The translations under genes were made by a program, and so were the position numbers. From Limimonas halophila (GTDB lineage: Bacteria; Pseudomonadota; Alphaproteobacteria; Kiloniellales; Rhodovibrionaceae): a stretch of DNA of 64,000 nucleotides. This document shows positions 1-8,177 of the stretch, piece by piece; within the stretch, counting starts at the first letter, position 1; the number at the start of each line of letters is the position of its first letter. The notes under the pieces are model-generated. The model was not told the origin of the DNA. It saw only the letters and a program-made list of their open reading frames with translations, and did not search any database. The DNA lies in the NCBI RefSeq assembly GCF_900100655.1, contig NZ_FNCE01000001.1, positions 186,001 to 250,000 on the forward strand. The letters are read 5' to 3'.

Positions 1-128
1 GCATTTGCGAGGGATGTGGGTGGCGGCCTCCGGGGCGGGTTGCAGGTGCCGCTGTTCGGGACGATGTCTCCCGATAGAAGAAAACGGGCAACCGCGTCGA
101 ACCTGAACCGAAACGGGGAGGGAGCGCC

Positions 129-707
129 ATGGCCGAGACCGATGCGCTTCAGATCCCGCTCGACGTGGCTTTTCAGGGGATGGAGGCGACGCCGCACATC
201 GACCATCAGGTGCGGCGGCAGGTGAAGAAGCTGGAGCGGTTCCGCCAGCACATCACCAACGTCCGCGCCGTCGTGGAGGCGCAGCACAAGAGCGCGCACA
301 AGGCGCAACTTCACATCAAGCTGGAAATCAGCGTCCCCGGCAAGCTGATCGTGGCCGAGCGCGAGGGCCGGCCGCACGACGCCGTCGAGCGCGCCGACGT
401 CTACGGCGTCATTCGCGAGGCCGTCGACGTCGCCATCCGCCAGCTCGACGCCTACATCAGCAAGCATTTCCACCCGGAGAAGCCGCAGGCGAGCGAGCGC
501 AAGCGCGCGACGATCACCTATCTGGACCGCGAGCGCCGCGTCGGGCAGCTGGAAACCGACGCGGGCGAAACCTACGACTTCGACGCCGAGGCGTTGCCCG
601 AAGGGGCGTTCGACTCCCTTCACGAGGGCTCGGCCGTGACCTTCGAGGCCGTGCGCGTCAGCGTCACCGAGGCCACGCGCGTCCATCCGGTCGGCGAGGG
701 CGCGTGA
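129..707 (+). CDS. HPF/RaiA-family ribosome hibernation factor with C-terminal cold-shock-like domain
   Basis: 192 residues. Residues ~8-105 resemble the HPF/RaiA (sigma-54 modulation) fold, which binds the 30S subunit in the decoding region to inactivate or protect ribosomes in stationary phase. Residues ~125-180 look like a cold-shock/OB domain (pattern ATITYLDRERRVGQLET, then a YDFDAEAL and FDSLHEGSAVTFEAV stretch), but the usual aromatic RNA-binding positions of the KGFGFI motif are changed. The ATG at 129 follows a purine-rich GGGAGGGAG site. The gene stands alone and converges with the helix-hairpin-helix gene. Family assignment is fairly secure; the role of the extra domain is inferred. 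Confidence 0.85.
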   Translation: MAETDALQIPLDVAFQGMEATPHIDHQVRRQVKKLERFRQHITNVRAVVEAQHKSAHKAQLHIKLEISVPGKLIVAEREGRPHDAVERADVYGVIREAVDVAIRQLDAYISKHFHPEKPQASERKRATITYLDRERRVGQLETDAGETYDFDAEALPEGAFDSLHEGSAVTFEAVRVSVTEATRVHPVGEGA

Positions 708-716
708 CGGTGCGCG

Positions 717-1061
717 TCAGGACCCTTCGCCGCCGGCAAGCCCCTGTTTGAGCGTGATCGCGGCGCGGCGGCCTACGCCCTCGATGGCGGCCAGATCGTC
801 CTCGTCGGCCGCGCGCACGGCGTCGACCGTGGTGTAGCCGCCGTCGTGGAGGTGCTGGACGGTTTTCGGCCCGATGCCGTTGATCTCCAGCAGCGGCGCC
901 AGAGCTTGCGGTACGCCACGCTCGTCCGCGCCGCGTTCGGTCGGCGCTTCGCCGCCGGGCGCGGCTTCACCCGGCGCCTCCGGGCCGCCGGCCAGGGATT
1001 TGGCTTTCTCGACCGCCCGGCACGGGCAGAGCTGTTTCACCAACCATGCGAACATCGCCAC
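717..1061 (-). CDS. small helix-hairpin-helix protein
   Basis: 114 residues. The N-terminus is short and Cys-containing (MAMFAWLVKQLCPCRAVEKA), followed by an acidic Gly/Ala-rich linker. The C-terminal ~55 residues carry two helix-hairpin-helix motifs (INGIGPKTVQHLHDGGYTTV, then IEGVGRRAAITLKQGL) like those in RuvA, NADH dehydrogenase-associated and ComEA-type non-specific DNA-binding proteins. No catalytic domain is attached. It lies downstream of clpX on the same strand but beyond a strong hairpin, so it is probably separately transcribed. Its role in the cell is unknown. Confidence 0.6.
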   Translation of the reverse strand: MAMFAWLVKQLCPCRAVEKAKSLAGGPEAPGEAAPGGEAPTERGADERGVPQALAPLLEINGIGPKTVQHLHDGGYTTVDAVRAADEDDLAAIEGVGRRAAITLKQGLAGGEGS

Positions 1062-1114
1062 CTCCCCATGCTCCTCGTGCGGCGGTGGCGCGGTTCGCCG
1101 CGATCACACCGCCC

Positions 1115-1155
1115 GCACACAAACGGCCCGGCCGCGGAACGGCCGGGCCGTGTGC
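1115..1155 (-). terminator. Rho-independent-type terminator of clpX
   Basis: A strong inverted repeat: ACGGCCCGGCC at 1123-1133 pairs with GGCCGGGCCGT at 1141-1151 across a 7-nt loop, and the flanking GCACAC/GTGTGC extend the stem. On the minus strand the hairpin is followed by TTTGTGTG, a weak U-rich tract. It lies about 35 nt past the clpX stop codon. Confidence 0.6.
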
Positions 1156-1188
1156 AGAACCACCGCCACGGCGGTGACCCCCTGGGGA

Positions 1189-2445
1189 TCACCCGCCCTG
1201 GCTGGCGGTCTTTTGCTGGTAGGCGTAGACGGGCTCGGCCCCGTCGTCCACGACCTCGCGCGTGATCGTGATCTGCTCGATCTCTTCGGTGCCGGGCAGC
1301 TGGTACATCGGGTCCAGCAGGATGTTCTCCATGATGGAGCGCAACCCGCGCGCCCCGGCCCCGCGGGCGATCGCCTTCTCGGCGATGGCCTCCAGCGCGC
1401 CGTCGGTGAACTCCAGCTCCACGTTCTCCATCTCGAACAGACGCTGGTATTGCTTGACGAGCGCGTTCTTGGGCCGGGTGAGAATGTCGACCAGCGCGTC
1501 CTTGTCCAGGTCGTGCAGCGTCGCGATGACCGGAACACGGCCGACAAACTCGGGGATCAGCCCGAACTTGAGCAGATCCTCGGGCTCCAGCTCCTGGAGG
1601 ATGTCCCCGGTCTGGCGCTCCTCGGGGGCGCGCACGTCGGCGCCGAAGCCGATGGAGGAGGATTTGCCGCGATCGGCGACGATCTTCTCCAGCCCGGCGA
1701 ACGCACCGCCGCAGACGAAGAGGATGTTCGTCGTGTCGACGTGCAGGTACTCCTGCTGCGGGTGCTTGCGCCCGCCCTGCGGCGGCACCGAGGCCACGGT
1801 GCCCTCCATGATCTTCAGCAGGGCCTGCTGGACACCCTCGCCGGACACGTCGCGCGTCGTCGACGGGTTGTCCGACTTGCGGGTGATCTTGTCGATCTCG
1901 TCGACGTAGATGATTCCCTTCTGCGCCCGCTCGACGTTGTAGTCCGCCGCCTGCAGGAGCTTCTGGATGATCGACTCGACATCGTCGCCGACGTAGCCGG
2001 ATTCCGTCAGCGTCGTGGCGTCGGCGATGGCGAAGGGAACATCCAGGATGCGCGCCATCGTCTGCGCGAGCAGCGTCTTGCCCGAGCCGGTCGGCCCGAT
2101 GAGCACGATGTTCGACTTTGCCAGCTCCACGTCGTTCTCGCTGGACGCGTGGGCGAGGCGCTTGTAGTGGTTGTGCACCGCCACCGAGAGCACGCGTTTG
2201 GCGTGGTCCTGGCCGATCACGTACTCGTCCAGCACCTGCGCGATCTCTCGCGGGCTCGGCACGCCGCCGTCCGCCTTGGAAATGCTCTGCTTGGTTTCGT
2301 CGTGGATGATCTCCGCGCAGAGTTCCACGCACTCGTTACAGACAAAGACGGCCGGCCCGGCGATGAGCTTCTTCACTTCGTGCTGGCTCTTGCCGCAGAA
2401 GGAGCAGTACAGTGTCTGTTGCTGACCGTCGCCGGACTTGCTCAT
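1189..2445 (-). CDS. clpX: ATP-dependent Clp protease ATP-binding subunit ClpX
   Basis: 418 residues, the normal ClpX length. It has an N-terminal C4 zinc-binding domain (Cys14, Cys17, Cys36, Cys39), Walker A GPTGSGKT at 117-124, pore loop GYVGDD at 150-155, Walker B IIYVDEID at 178-185, an IGF ClpP-docking loop (SSSIGFGAD) and a sensor-2 region ([10 protein letters not shown]). ClpX unfolds tagged substrates and feeds them to ClpP; in alphaproteobacteria it is central to regulated proteolysis of cell-cycle proteins. clpP is often directly upstream but here is not: the upstream neighbour is the divergent hisI. Confidence 0.98.
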   Translation of the reverse strand: MSKSGDGQQQTLYCSFCGKSQHEVKKLIAGPAVFVCNECVELCAEIIHDETKQSISKADGGVPSPREIAQVLDEYVIGQDHAKRVLSVAVHNHYKRLAHASSENDVELAKSNIVLIGPTGSGKTLLAQTMARILDVPFAIADATTLTESGYVGDDVESIIQKLLQAADYNVERAQKGIIYVDEIDKITRKSDNPSTTRDVSGEGVQQALLKIMEGTVASVPPQGGRKHPQQEYLHVDTTNILFVCGGAFAGLEKIVADRGKSSSIGFGADVRAPEERQTGDILQELEPEDLLKFGLIPEFVGRVPVIATLHDLDKDALVDILTRPKNALVKQYQRLFEMENVELEFTDGALEAIAEKAIARGAGARGLRSIMENILLDPMYQLPGTEEIEQITITREVVDDGAEPVYAYQQKTASQGG

Positions 2446-2544
2446 GGCTCCTCGAAGTCGTTGCTTGAACCCCGTCTAGCCTGCCCGCGAAGGTGAACCG
2501 GCACAACCCCTTGGACAGCGCTCGCGTGTCCGTTGGTGGCCCCC

Positions 2545-2574
2545 TTCCGACTGGCTTCCTTTACGCTGTATATC
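2545..2574 (+). promoter_or_regulatory. candidate hisI promoter
   Basis: TTCCGA at 2545-2550 and TATATC at 2569-2574 are separated by 18 nt in the clpX/hisI divergent region. The sequence around the -10 (GCTGTATATCGC) recurs upstream of petA at 20509-20520. By eye only. Confidence 0.3.
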
Positions 2575-2679
2575 GCCCCGCCGCCCCCGCGCGCCAAGGG
2601 GGCGGCGTCCATCGCCGCTCCCCGGCCGCGTCCGCACCCGCGCAGATCCCCGCACGCGCGCAGATCCGAGGACGAAACC

Positions 2680-3075
2680 ATGCCCGAGCCGTCCCCCGAC
2701 CTGTCCGATCAGGCAGCCGCCGCCCTGGCCGACGCCGTGGCCTTCGACGCCAACGGCCTGGTGCCCGCCGTCGCCCAGCAGCACGACACCGGCGAGGTGC
2801 TGATGCTCGCCTGGATGAACCGCGCGGCCGTGATCGCCACGCTCACGAGCGGTCGCGCGACCTACTATTCGCGCTCGCGGGCCAAGCTGTGGCGCAAGGG
2901 CGACACCTCCGGCAACGTTCAGCACGTGCGCGAGGTGCGCCTGGACTGCGACGGCGACACCCTGCTGCTGCTGATCGACCAGATCGGCCCCGCCTGCCAC
3001 ACGGGCCGACCGGTGTGCTTCTTCCGCACCGCCGCCGCCGAGGGCTGGCGCGAGATCGACGGCGGCCCGGCCTGA
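2680..3075 (+). CDS. hisI: phosphoribosyl-AMP cyclohydrolase HisI
   Basis: 131 residues, standard for stand-alone HisI (no fused HisE). It opens the purine ring of phosphoribosyl-AMP, the third step of histidine synthesis. Family signatures are present: SRSRxxLWxKGxTSGNxQ at 64-81, the LDCDGD metal site (Cys90, Asp91, Asp93), and zinc ligands Cys106 and Cys113. The ATG at 2680 was chosen because it follows GAGGA and gives the family length; a longer frame from 2533 would add a proline/arginine-rich tail with no homology. No other his genes are nearby. Confidence 0.96.
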   Translation: MPEPSPDLSDQAAAALADAVAFDANGLVPAVAQQHDTGEVLMLAWMNRAAVIATLTSGRATYYSRSRAKLWRKGDTSGNVQHVREVRLDCDGDTLLLLIDQIGPACHTGRPVCFFRTAAAEGWREIDGGPA

Positions 3076-3096
3076 CGCCACGGCGGCGGAAAAGTA

Positions 3097-3119
3097 CACA
3101 ATTAATTGTGGGAATTGTG
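3097..3119 (+). promoter_or_regulatory. palindromic operator-like site upstream of cysH
   Basis: CACAATTAATTGTG at 3097-3110 is a perfect 14-bp palindrome. A further half-site, AATTGTG, follows at 3113-3119. It stands out as an AT-rich island in G+C-rich DNA and sits just upstream of a candidate cysH promoter. Size and composition fit a dimeric repressor or activator site, for example of the Rrf2 class; the regulator is not in this window. Confidence 0.55.
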
Positions 3120-3123
3120 CGGG

Positions 3124-3152
3124 TTGTCTACGCTGCGGGTGTGAAATATATT
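3124..3152 (+). promoter_or_regulatory. candidate cysH promoter
   Basis: TTGTCT at 3124-3129 and TATATT at 3147-3152 are separated by 17 nt, immediately downstream of the palindrome. Predicted by eye; it would leave a leader of roughly 110 nt before the cysH ATG. Confidence 0.45.
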
Positions 3153-3267
3153 CCCGGCAGCATCCGGCCCCGGTCCGCCCCCGCGGCGGCCGCGGGCCGT
3201 CACCCATGCGGCGGCGGATCGCCCCGGCGGCCGGCGCCCAAACCCGCGCCAAGGACGCACGTCCGTC

Positions 3268-4011
3268 ATGGAGGGAGCCCTGCGGCTGACGGCCGAGGAC
3301 CGCGCGGCCCAGCTGGACGCGCGCGCCGGCCACCTCTCGGGAAGCGAACTGATCGCCGCGGCGGCCGACGAGTTTCCGGGCAGCCTCGCCTGTGTGTCCG
3401 CCTTCGGCGCGGAGAGCGCGGGCCTGCTCTACCTGGTCGCCCAGGTGGACCCGTCGATCCCGATCATCTTTCTGGAAACGCGCAAGCACTTCCCGGAAAC
3501 CCTGATGTACCGGGATCGCATCGCGGCAAAGCTCGGGCTGACCGACGTGCGCTCGGTCAAACCCGAGCCCGCCGACCTGGAACAGCCCGATCCGGACGGC
3601 CGCCTGTGGGCGCGCAATCCCGACAAGTGCTGCCACCTGCGCAAGGTGCTGCCGCTGGAACGCGCGCTCTCCGGCTTCGACGCCTGGATCACCGGGCGCA
3701 AGCGCTTCCAGAGCACCACGCGCGCCGAGCTGCCCCCCGTCGAGGCCGCCGACGGCCGCGTCAAGATCAACCCCCTGTGCGATTGGGGCAAGGACGACGT
3801 CGACCGCCTCTTCGCCGACACCGGGCTGCCCCGCCACCCCCTCGTCCACGAGGGCTACCCCTCGATCGGCTGCCTGCCGTGCACGCGCAAGCCCGCCGAG
3901 GACGAGGACGAGCGCGGCGGCCGCTGGGCCGGCAGCAACAAGACCGAGTGCGGCATCCACAAGGTCTGGTGGCTCCAGCAGCAGGGCGGCGACGCGGGCG
4001 ACGCCATCTAG
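3268..4011 (+). CDS. cysH: iron-sulfur APS/PAPS reductase CysH
   Basis: 247 residues. It reduces adenylyl sulfate (APS) or PAPS to sulfite in assimilatory sulfate reduction. The [4Fe-4S] ligand pattern of the APS-reductase class is complete: Cys121-Cys122 (KCCHLRKVLPL) and Cys202/Cys205 (SIGCLPCTRK). The catalytic ECGIH motif has Cys228 near the C-terminus. The cluster-binding cysteines favour APS over PAPS as substrate (family knowledge). It stands alone, without cysI/cysDN or the DUF934 gene often found with it, behind a palindromic operator-like site. Confidence 0.93.
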   Translation: MEGALRLTAEDRAAQLDARAGHLSGSELIAAAADEFPGSLACVSAFGAESAGLLYLVAQVDPSIPIIFLETRKHFPETLMYRDRIAAKLGLTDVRSVKPEPADLEQPDPDGRLWARNPDKCCHLRKVLPLERALSGFDAWITGRKRFQSTTRAELPPVEAADGRVKINPLCDWGKDDVDRLFADTGLPRHPLVHEGYPSIGCLPCTRKPAEDEDERGGRWAGSNKTECGIHKVWWLQQQGGDAGDAI

Positions 4012-4164
4012 GGCATGATGAGGTCGGACCGGAACGGTCCGGGCTCTGGACAGCCGGCGCAAGCCGGCTCGCGCGCCGGAGGCGTGCAATCATGCCCGCA
4101 CACGAACGACATAGAGCGCGATGAGGCTCGTCGGTGGATACCGCGTCGTCTCATCGCGCTCTAG
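4012..4164. other. non-coding stretch between cysH and the repeat array
   Basis: Contains short inverted repeats (for example GGACCGGAACGGTCC near 4026, and a GAGCGCGATGAG / CTCATCGCGCTC pair around 4116-4161) and no supportable ORF. The second pair could form the transcription end of cysH. Confidence 0.4.
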
Positions 4165-4440
4165 CCAAAGATGATCCTTGGAACCCTGTGTCATTCGACA
4201 CCGGCGTCACATCGCGATGTTCAGGTCGCTCACGACCAAAGATGATCCTTCCAAAGATAATCTTTGGAAATGTCTGTCATTTGACACCGGCATCACGTCG
4301 CGATGTGAGCGGCTCTCACGACCAAGGATGATCCTTGGAACCGTCTGTCGTTCGACACCGGCGTCGCGCCGCGATGTTCGCGTCACTCACGACCAAAGGT
4401 GATCTTTCCAAAATGATCTTTGGAAAGGTCTGATATTGCC
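4165..4440. repeat. tandem 71-bp palindromic repeat array, locus 1
   Basis: Three complete 71-nt units (4165-4235, 4251-4321, 4322-4392) and a truncated fourth (4393-~4440). Each unit opens with a perfect interrupted palindrome of type CCAAGGAT-N-ATCCTTGG, followed by a TGTC..TCGACA palindrome, an ATCGCGAT core and a closing CTCACGA. Between units 1 and 2 a 15-nt partial start is duplicated (4236-4250). The array fills the gap between the convergent cysH and CDF transporter genes. The same 71-nt period occurs upstream of argG. There are no unique spacers, so this is not a CRISPR. Confidence 0.85.
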
Positions 4441-4473
4441 GCGGGGCGCACCGCCCGGTCGCCCGGCAAGGCG

Positions 4474-5409
4474 TCAGGCGGCGTGCCCGGCGTGGCCGGT
4501 CGCGGGTGCTTCGTCGATGCACGCATCGCCGTACTCGATCTGCACCGTGGCGTGATCCACGCCGAAGCGCTCGCGAAGCACCGCCTTCACGCGCGCGGCG
4601 AGGGCATCGTGCTCGGCGTCCCCGGCCGCGGTGACGTGCAGGCTCATCATCGGGCGTTCCGGCGACAGCGCCCAGGCGTGGACGTGGTGCACGTCGCGCA
4701 CGCCCGCCACGGTTTCGCCCAGCACGCGCTCGACCTCGCGGGGATCGATCTCGCCGGGCGCGCCTTCCAGCAGCACGTGGCCCGCCTGACGCAGCAGGTA
4801 CCAAGCGCTGCGCAGCACCAGCAGTGCCACCAGAAGCGACAGGATGGGGTCGATGGGCGTCCAGCCGGTGACGAGGATCACCCCGGCCGCCCCCAGCGCC
4901 GCCACCGAGCCCAGCAGATCGCCTAGCACGTGCAGCACGGCGCCGCGCATGTTCAGGTTCTCGCGGCTGCCGCCGTGGAGAATGGCGAAAACCGCGACGT
5001 TGACCACCAGCCCCGCCGCCGCGATCGCCGCCATCGCCGGCCCCATCACCGGGGTGGGCGCCAGCAGCCGGTGGACCGCCTCCACCGCGATCCAGCCCAC
5101 GATCGCCAGCAGCGCCAGCCCGTTCACGAACGCCGCCAGCACGGGGAAGCGGTGGTAGCCGTAGGTCCGCCGCCGGTCGGCGGGGCGGTCGGTGACGCGG
5201 AAGGCGATCAGCGCGAGGCCCAGCGAGGCCGCGTCCGTCAGCATGTGCGCCGCGTCGGCGAGCAGGGCGAGCGATCCCGAGACGATGCCGCCCACGACCT
5301 CCACCCCCATGAAGGCCGCCGTCAGCCCCGCCGCGAGCGCCAGCCGGCGCCGATCGCCGCCCCCGTTGCCGTGCGCGTGCGCGTGCGCGTGGTCGTGATC
5401 GTGCCCCAT
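4474..5409 (-). CDS. cation diffusion facilitator (CDF) zinc/cobalt exporter, CzcD/ZitB type
   Basis: About 311 residues from the ATG at 5409; this start was chosen because it yields the typical His-rich N-terminus (MGHDHDHAHAHAHG), although an in-frame ATG exists at 5448. Six membrane segments follow. The CDF metal site is present as HxxxD in TM2 (HMLTD) and HVLGD in TM5, and the C-terminal cytoplasmic domain has the usual ferredoxin-like fold region, ending in a His/Asp-rich tail. It exports Zn2+ (or Co/Cd) in exchange for protons at the inner membrane. It is a single gene converging on cysH, with no metal-responsive regulator adjacent. Confidence 0.9.
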   Translation of the reverse strand: MGHDHDHAHAHAHGNGGGDRRRLALAAGLTAAFMGVEVVGGIVSGSLALLADAAHMLTDAASLGLALIAFRVTDRPADRRRTYGYHRFPVLAAFVNGLALLAIVGWIAVEAVHRLLAPTPVMGPAMAAIAAAGLVVNVAVFAILHGGSRENLNMRGAVLHVLGDLLGSVAALGAAGVILVTGWTPIDPILSLLVALLVLRSAWYLLRQAGHVLLEGAPGEIDPREVERVLGETVAGVRDVHHVHAWALSPERPMMSLHVTAAGDAEHDALAARVKAVLRERFGVDHATVQIEYGDACIDEAPATGHAGHAA

Positions 5410-5470
5410 GACGGCCCCGAAGATGGCGTGCCGCGCGGGCTGCGCCAAGCGGGGCCGCTTCAGGGTCCGA

Positions 5471-6430
5471 TCAAGCCGCCGACAGCCGGTCGCGGCCGTG
5501 CGGTTCGTCGAAGTCGATCACCGGGCCCTTGGGCACGATCTGGGTCGGGTTCACCGAGGCGTGCGAGACGTAGTAGTGGTTCTTGATGTGGTCGAAGCGC
5601 ACCGTCTCGCGCACGCCGGGAATCTGGTAGATTTCCCGCGTGTAGGCCCAGAGGTTGGGGTAGTCCACGAGCCGGTATTTGTTGCACTTGAAGTGGCCGA
5701 CGTAGACGGGGTCGAAGCGCACCAGCGTGGTGAAGAGGCGCACGTCAGCTTCCGTGAAGCGCTCTCCCGCCACGTAGCGCTGGCCGCTAAGGCGGTCCTC
5801 CAGCCAATCCAGCGTGTCGAACAGCGCGTCGACGGCTTCGTCGTACGCCGCTTGGCTCTTGGCGAAGCCGGCCTTGTAGACGCCGTTGTTGACGGTATCG
5901 TAGACGCGCGCGTTCACTGCCTCGATCTCCTCGCGCAGCTCCGCCGGGTAGAGGTCCAGGTCCGGCCGCTGGGCCACCGCGTCGAATTCGCTGTTGAGGA
6001 TGCGCACGAGGTCGGCGGACTCGTTGTTCACGATCGTTTCCGTCTTGCGGTCCCACAGCGTCGGCACGGTCACGCGCCCGGTGAAGTGGGGATCGGCCTT
6101 GAGGTAGACCTCGTGCAGGTAGCGGGCGCCGTTGACCGTGTCCGGGCAGTCGTCCGTGAACGGCCAGCCGCCCCAGGCCATGTGCCAGTGCACGGGGTCC
6201 ACCGAGATCGCGTTCTCCAGCCCCTTCAGCTTGCGCACGATGAGCGCGCGGTGCGCCCAAGGGCAGGCGTAGGCGACGTAGAGGTGGTAGCGCCCGGCCT
6301 CGGCCGGGAAGCCGCTGCTCCCGTCCGCCGTGACGCGGTCGCGGAAGGCGCTGTCCCAGCGCACGAAGCGGCCCCGGTCGTCGTGTTTGTAGGTGTGCTC
6401 CTGCCACACGCCGTCGATCAGCTTGCCCAT
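5471..6430 (-). CDS. glutathionyl-hydroquinone reductase (Xi-class GST, YqjG/Ecm4 family)
   Basis: 319 residues. The N-terminal thioredoxin-like domain holds the catalytic Cys56 in AYACPWAHR, diagnostic for Xi-class enzymes, which reduce glutathionyl-hydroquinones back to hydroquinones. The all-helical C-terminal domain contains the conserved NNESADLVRI and GERFTEADVRLFTTLVRFDPVY patterns. The ATG at 6430 gives the usual MGKLIDGxW start. It lies 31 nt downstream of wrbA on the same strand, so the two probably form a quinone-detoxification operon controlled by the divergent LysR gene. Confidence 0.93.
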   Translation of the reverse strand: MGKLIDGVWQEHTYKHDDRGRFVRWDSAFRDRVTADGSSGFPAEAGRYHLYVAYACPWAHRALIVRKLKGLENAISVDPVHWHMAWGGWPFTDDCPDTVNGARYLHEVYLKADPHFTGRVTVPTLWDRKTETIVNNESADLVRILNSEFDAVAQRPDLDLYPAELREEIEAVNARVYDTVNNGVYKAGFAKSQAAYDEAVDALFDTLDWLEDRLSGQRYVAGERFTEADVRLFTTLVRFDPVYVGHFKCNKYRLVDYPNLWAYTREIYQIPGVRETVRFDHIKNHYYVSHASVNPTQIVPKGPVIDFDEPHGRDRLSAA

Positions 6431-6461
6431 GGCGGTGTTCCTTCTCGTTTCGTCCGGGGCG

Positions 6462-7067
6462 TCAGCCGTGCAGCTTCCGCGCGATTTCGGCGACGTGCGC
6501 GCCCTGGAAGCGCGCGATCTCCAACTCGTTGTCGGAGGGCTGGCGGCTGCCGTCGCCACCCGCGAGCGTGGTCGCGCCGTAGGGTGTGCCGCCCGTGATC
6601 TCGTCCATGCGCGAGAGGCCGGGGCAGCTGTAGGGCACGCCCACGACCACCATGCCGTGGTGCATCAGCGTGGTGTGGATCGAGGTCAGCGTCGTCTCCT
6701 GCCCGCCGTGCTGCGAGCCGGTGGAGATGAAGGCGCTGCCGACCTTGCCGATGAGCTTGCCGTTGAACCACAGCCCACCCGTCTGGTCCCAGACGTTGCG
6801 CATCTGGCTCGCCATGTTGCCGAAGCGCGTGGGCGTGCCGACGACGATGGCATCGTAGTCGGCCAACTCGTTGGGATCGGTGAGCACGGGCGCGGCCTGG
6901 TCCGTCTTGAATCCCGCCTTCGCCTGCGTTTCTTCGGGCACCAGCTCCGGCACCCGCTTGATCGTCGCCTGGGCGCCGTCGACGCGCGCCACGCCCTCGG
7001 CGACCGCCCCGGCCATCGTCTCCACGTGGCCGTAGCTGGAGTAGTAGAGGATCAGAACCTTCGCCAT
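6462..7067 (-). CDS. wrbA: NAD(P)H:quinone oxidoreductase WrbA
   Basis: 201 residues, type IV flavodoxin-like quinone reductase. The FMN phosphate-binding loop [12 protein letters not shown], the [20 protein letters not shown] segment and the [13 protein letters not shown] motif are all present. It performs two-electron reduction of quinones, avoiding semiquinone radicals. The start at 7067 has an ideal AGGAGG site. First gene of the wrbA-GST operon, divergent from the LysR gene with ~119 nt between. Confidence 0.96.
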   Translation of the reverse strand: MAKVLILYYSSYGHVETMAGAVAEGVARVDGAQATIKRVPELVPEETQAKAGFKTDQAAPVLTDPNELADYDAIVVGTPTRFGNMASQMRNVWDQTGGLWFNGKLIGKVGSAFISTGSQHGGQETTLTSIHTTLMHHGMVVVGVPYSCPGLSRMDEITGGTPYGATTLAGGDGSRQPSDNELEIARFQGAHVAEIARKLHG

Positions 7068-7125
7068 TGCCGCCTCCTGATGTCCGGGCTTCGGTGTCCT
7101 GCTTCGCATATGACGATAGGCGGTT

Positions 7126-7149
7126 TTCCCAGAAGCGATAATATGGGAA
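7126..7149. promoter_or_regulatory. LysR-type operator candidate in the wrbA/lysR divergent promoter
   Basis: Inverted repeat TTCCCA (7126-7131) - 12 nt - TGGGAA (7144-7149), with a -10-like GATAAT (7137-7142) between the arms. Position and symmetry fit binding of the adjacent LysR regulator, which could control both directions. Confidence 0.45.
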
Positions 7150-7186
7150 TTTCGCACCACGTTGTTTCTGATTGGAAACGGTTGCC

Positions 7187-8107
7187 ATGCATCTGGATCA
7201 TCTGGCCGCCATGGCGGTGTTCGCCCGCGTGGTGGAGGTGGGCAGCTTCTCCGGCGCGGCCGAAAGCCTGGGGCTGTCGAAATCGGCCGTGTCCAAGCAT
7301 GTCGGGCGGCTGGAGGAGCGCCTGGCCGTGCGCCTGCTCAACCGCACCACGCGCCGCCTGTCGCTGACGGAAGCCGGGACGGCCTTCTACGAGCCGTGCC
7401 GCCAGCTCGTCGCCGATGCCGACGCGGCGGAAGCGGCTGTGAGCCACCTCGCCAGCGCGCCGCGCGGCACGCTGCGCATCAACGTGCCCATGTCCTTCGG
7501 CCAGCGGCACGTGGCCCCGGCGCTGCCGGATTTCATGGCGCGCTATCCGGAATTGAGCGTGGATCTGCAGCTCAACGACCGGACTGTGGACCTCGTGGAA
7601 GAGGGCTACGACATGGCCGTGCGCATCGGCGAGCTGCCGGATTCCAGCCTGCTCGCGCGCCGGCTGGCGCCGTTGAACCGCGTCGTCGCCGCCGCGCCCG
7701 GCTACCTGGACCGCGCCGGTCGCCCGGCACACCCGCGCGAGCTGCGCGAGCACACCTGCCTGCTCTACAGCTACCTCTCGTCGGGGCGCGAGTGGCGCTT
7801 CCGCGGGCCGGACGGGGAGGTGCGCGTGCCGGTCGGCGGGCCGCTCGAAGCCAACAACGGCGACGCGCTGCTGGCGGCGGCGCGCGAGGGCGCCGGGCTG
7901 GTCATGCTGCCGACCTTCCTGGCCGGCGACGACGTGCGCGCGGGCACGCTGGAGGCGGTGCTCACGGATTGGACGCGCAAACCCGGCGGGGCGATTTCCG
8001 CCGTGTTTCCGCCGGGGCGCAAGCTTTCGCCCAAGGTGCGGGTCTTCGTCGATTTCCTGGCCGAGCGCTTCGGGCCGAACCCCGCGTGGGACCGCGATCT
8101 GCCGTGA
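7187..8107 (+). CDS. LysR-family transcriptional regulator
   Basis: 306 residues from the ATG at 7187 ([20 protein letters not shown]); an in-frame ATG at 7172 is less typical. It has an N-terminal winged HTH ([23 protein letters not shown]) and a C-terminal periplasmic-binding-like effector domain, in the CrgA/DmlR/PA-type subgroup. Divergence from wrbA-GST suggests it senses quinones or electrophiles and regulates those genes. That link is positional inference. Confidence 0.9.
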   Translation: MHLDHLAAMAVFARVVEVGSFSGAAESLGLSKSAVSKHVGRLEERLAVRLLNRTTRRLSLTEAGTAFYEPCRQLVADADAAEAAVSHLASAPRGTLRINVPMSFGQRHVAPALPDFMARYPELSVDLQLNDRTVDLVEEGYDMAVRIGELPDSSLLARRLAPLNRVVAAAPGYLDRAGRPAHPRELREHTCLLYSYLSSGREWRFRGPDGEVRVPVGGPLEANNGDALLAAAREGAGLVMLPTFLAGDDVRAGTLEAVLTDWTRKPGGAISAVFPPGRKLSPKVRVFVDFLAERFGPNPAWDRDLP

Positions 8108-8177
8108 GCGGGCTGGCGTTGGCGGTGCGTATTCCTTAAGTGGGCTGGAAATCCGCGGCCGAGGTAACGGGGGCGAG

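Noticed and set aside
1-128. End of an upstream gene before the hibernation factor
   Set aside because: The first 128 bases show no convincing coding frame in any direction; a short plus-strand frame from 16 overlaps the real start and lacks family features.
874-2496. 540-codon plus-strand frame opposite clpX
   Set aside because: Runs antisense through the whole of clpX and its terminator; composition is that of a shadow frame.
4165-4440. CRISPR array
   Set aside because: Repeats are directly tandem with no unique spacers, units are 71 nt, and no cas genes are present.
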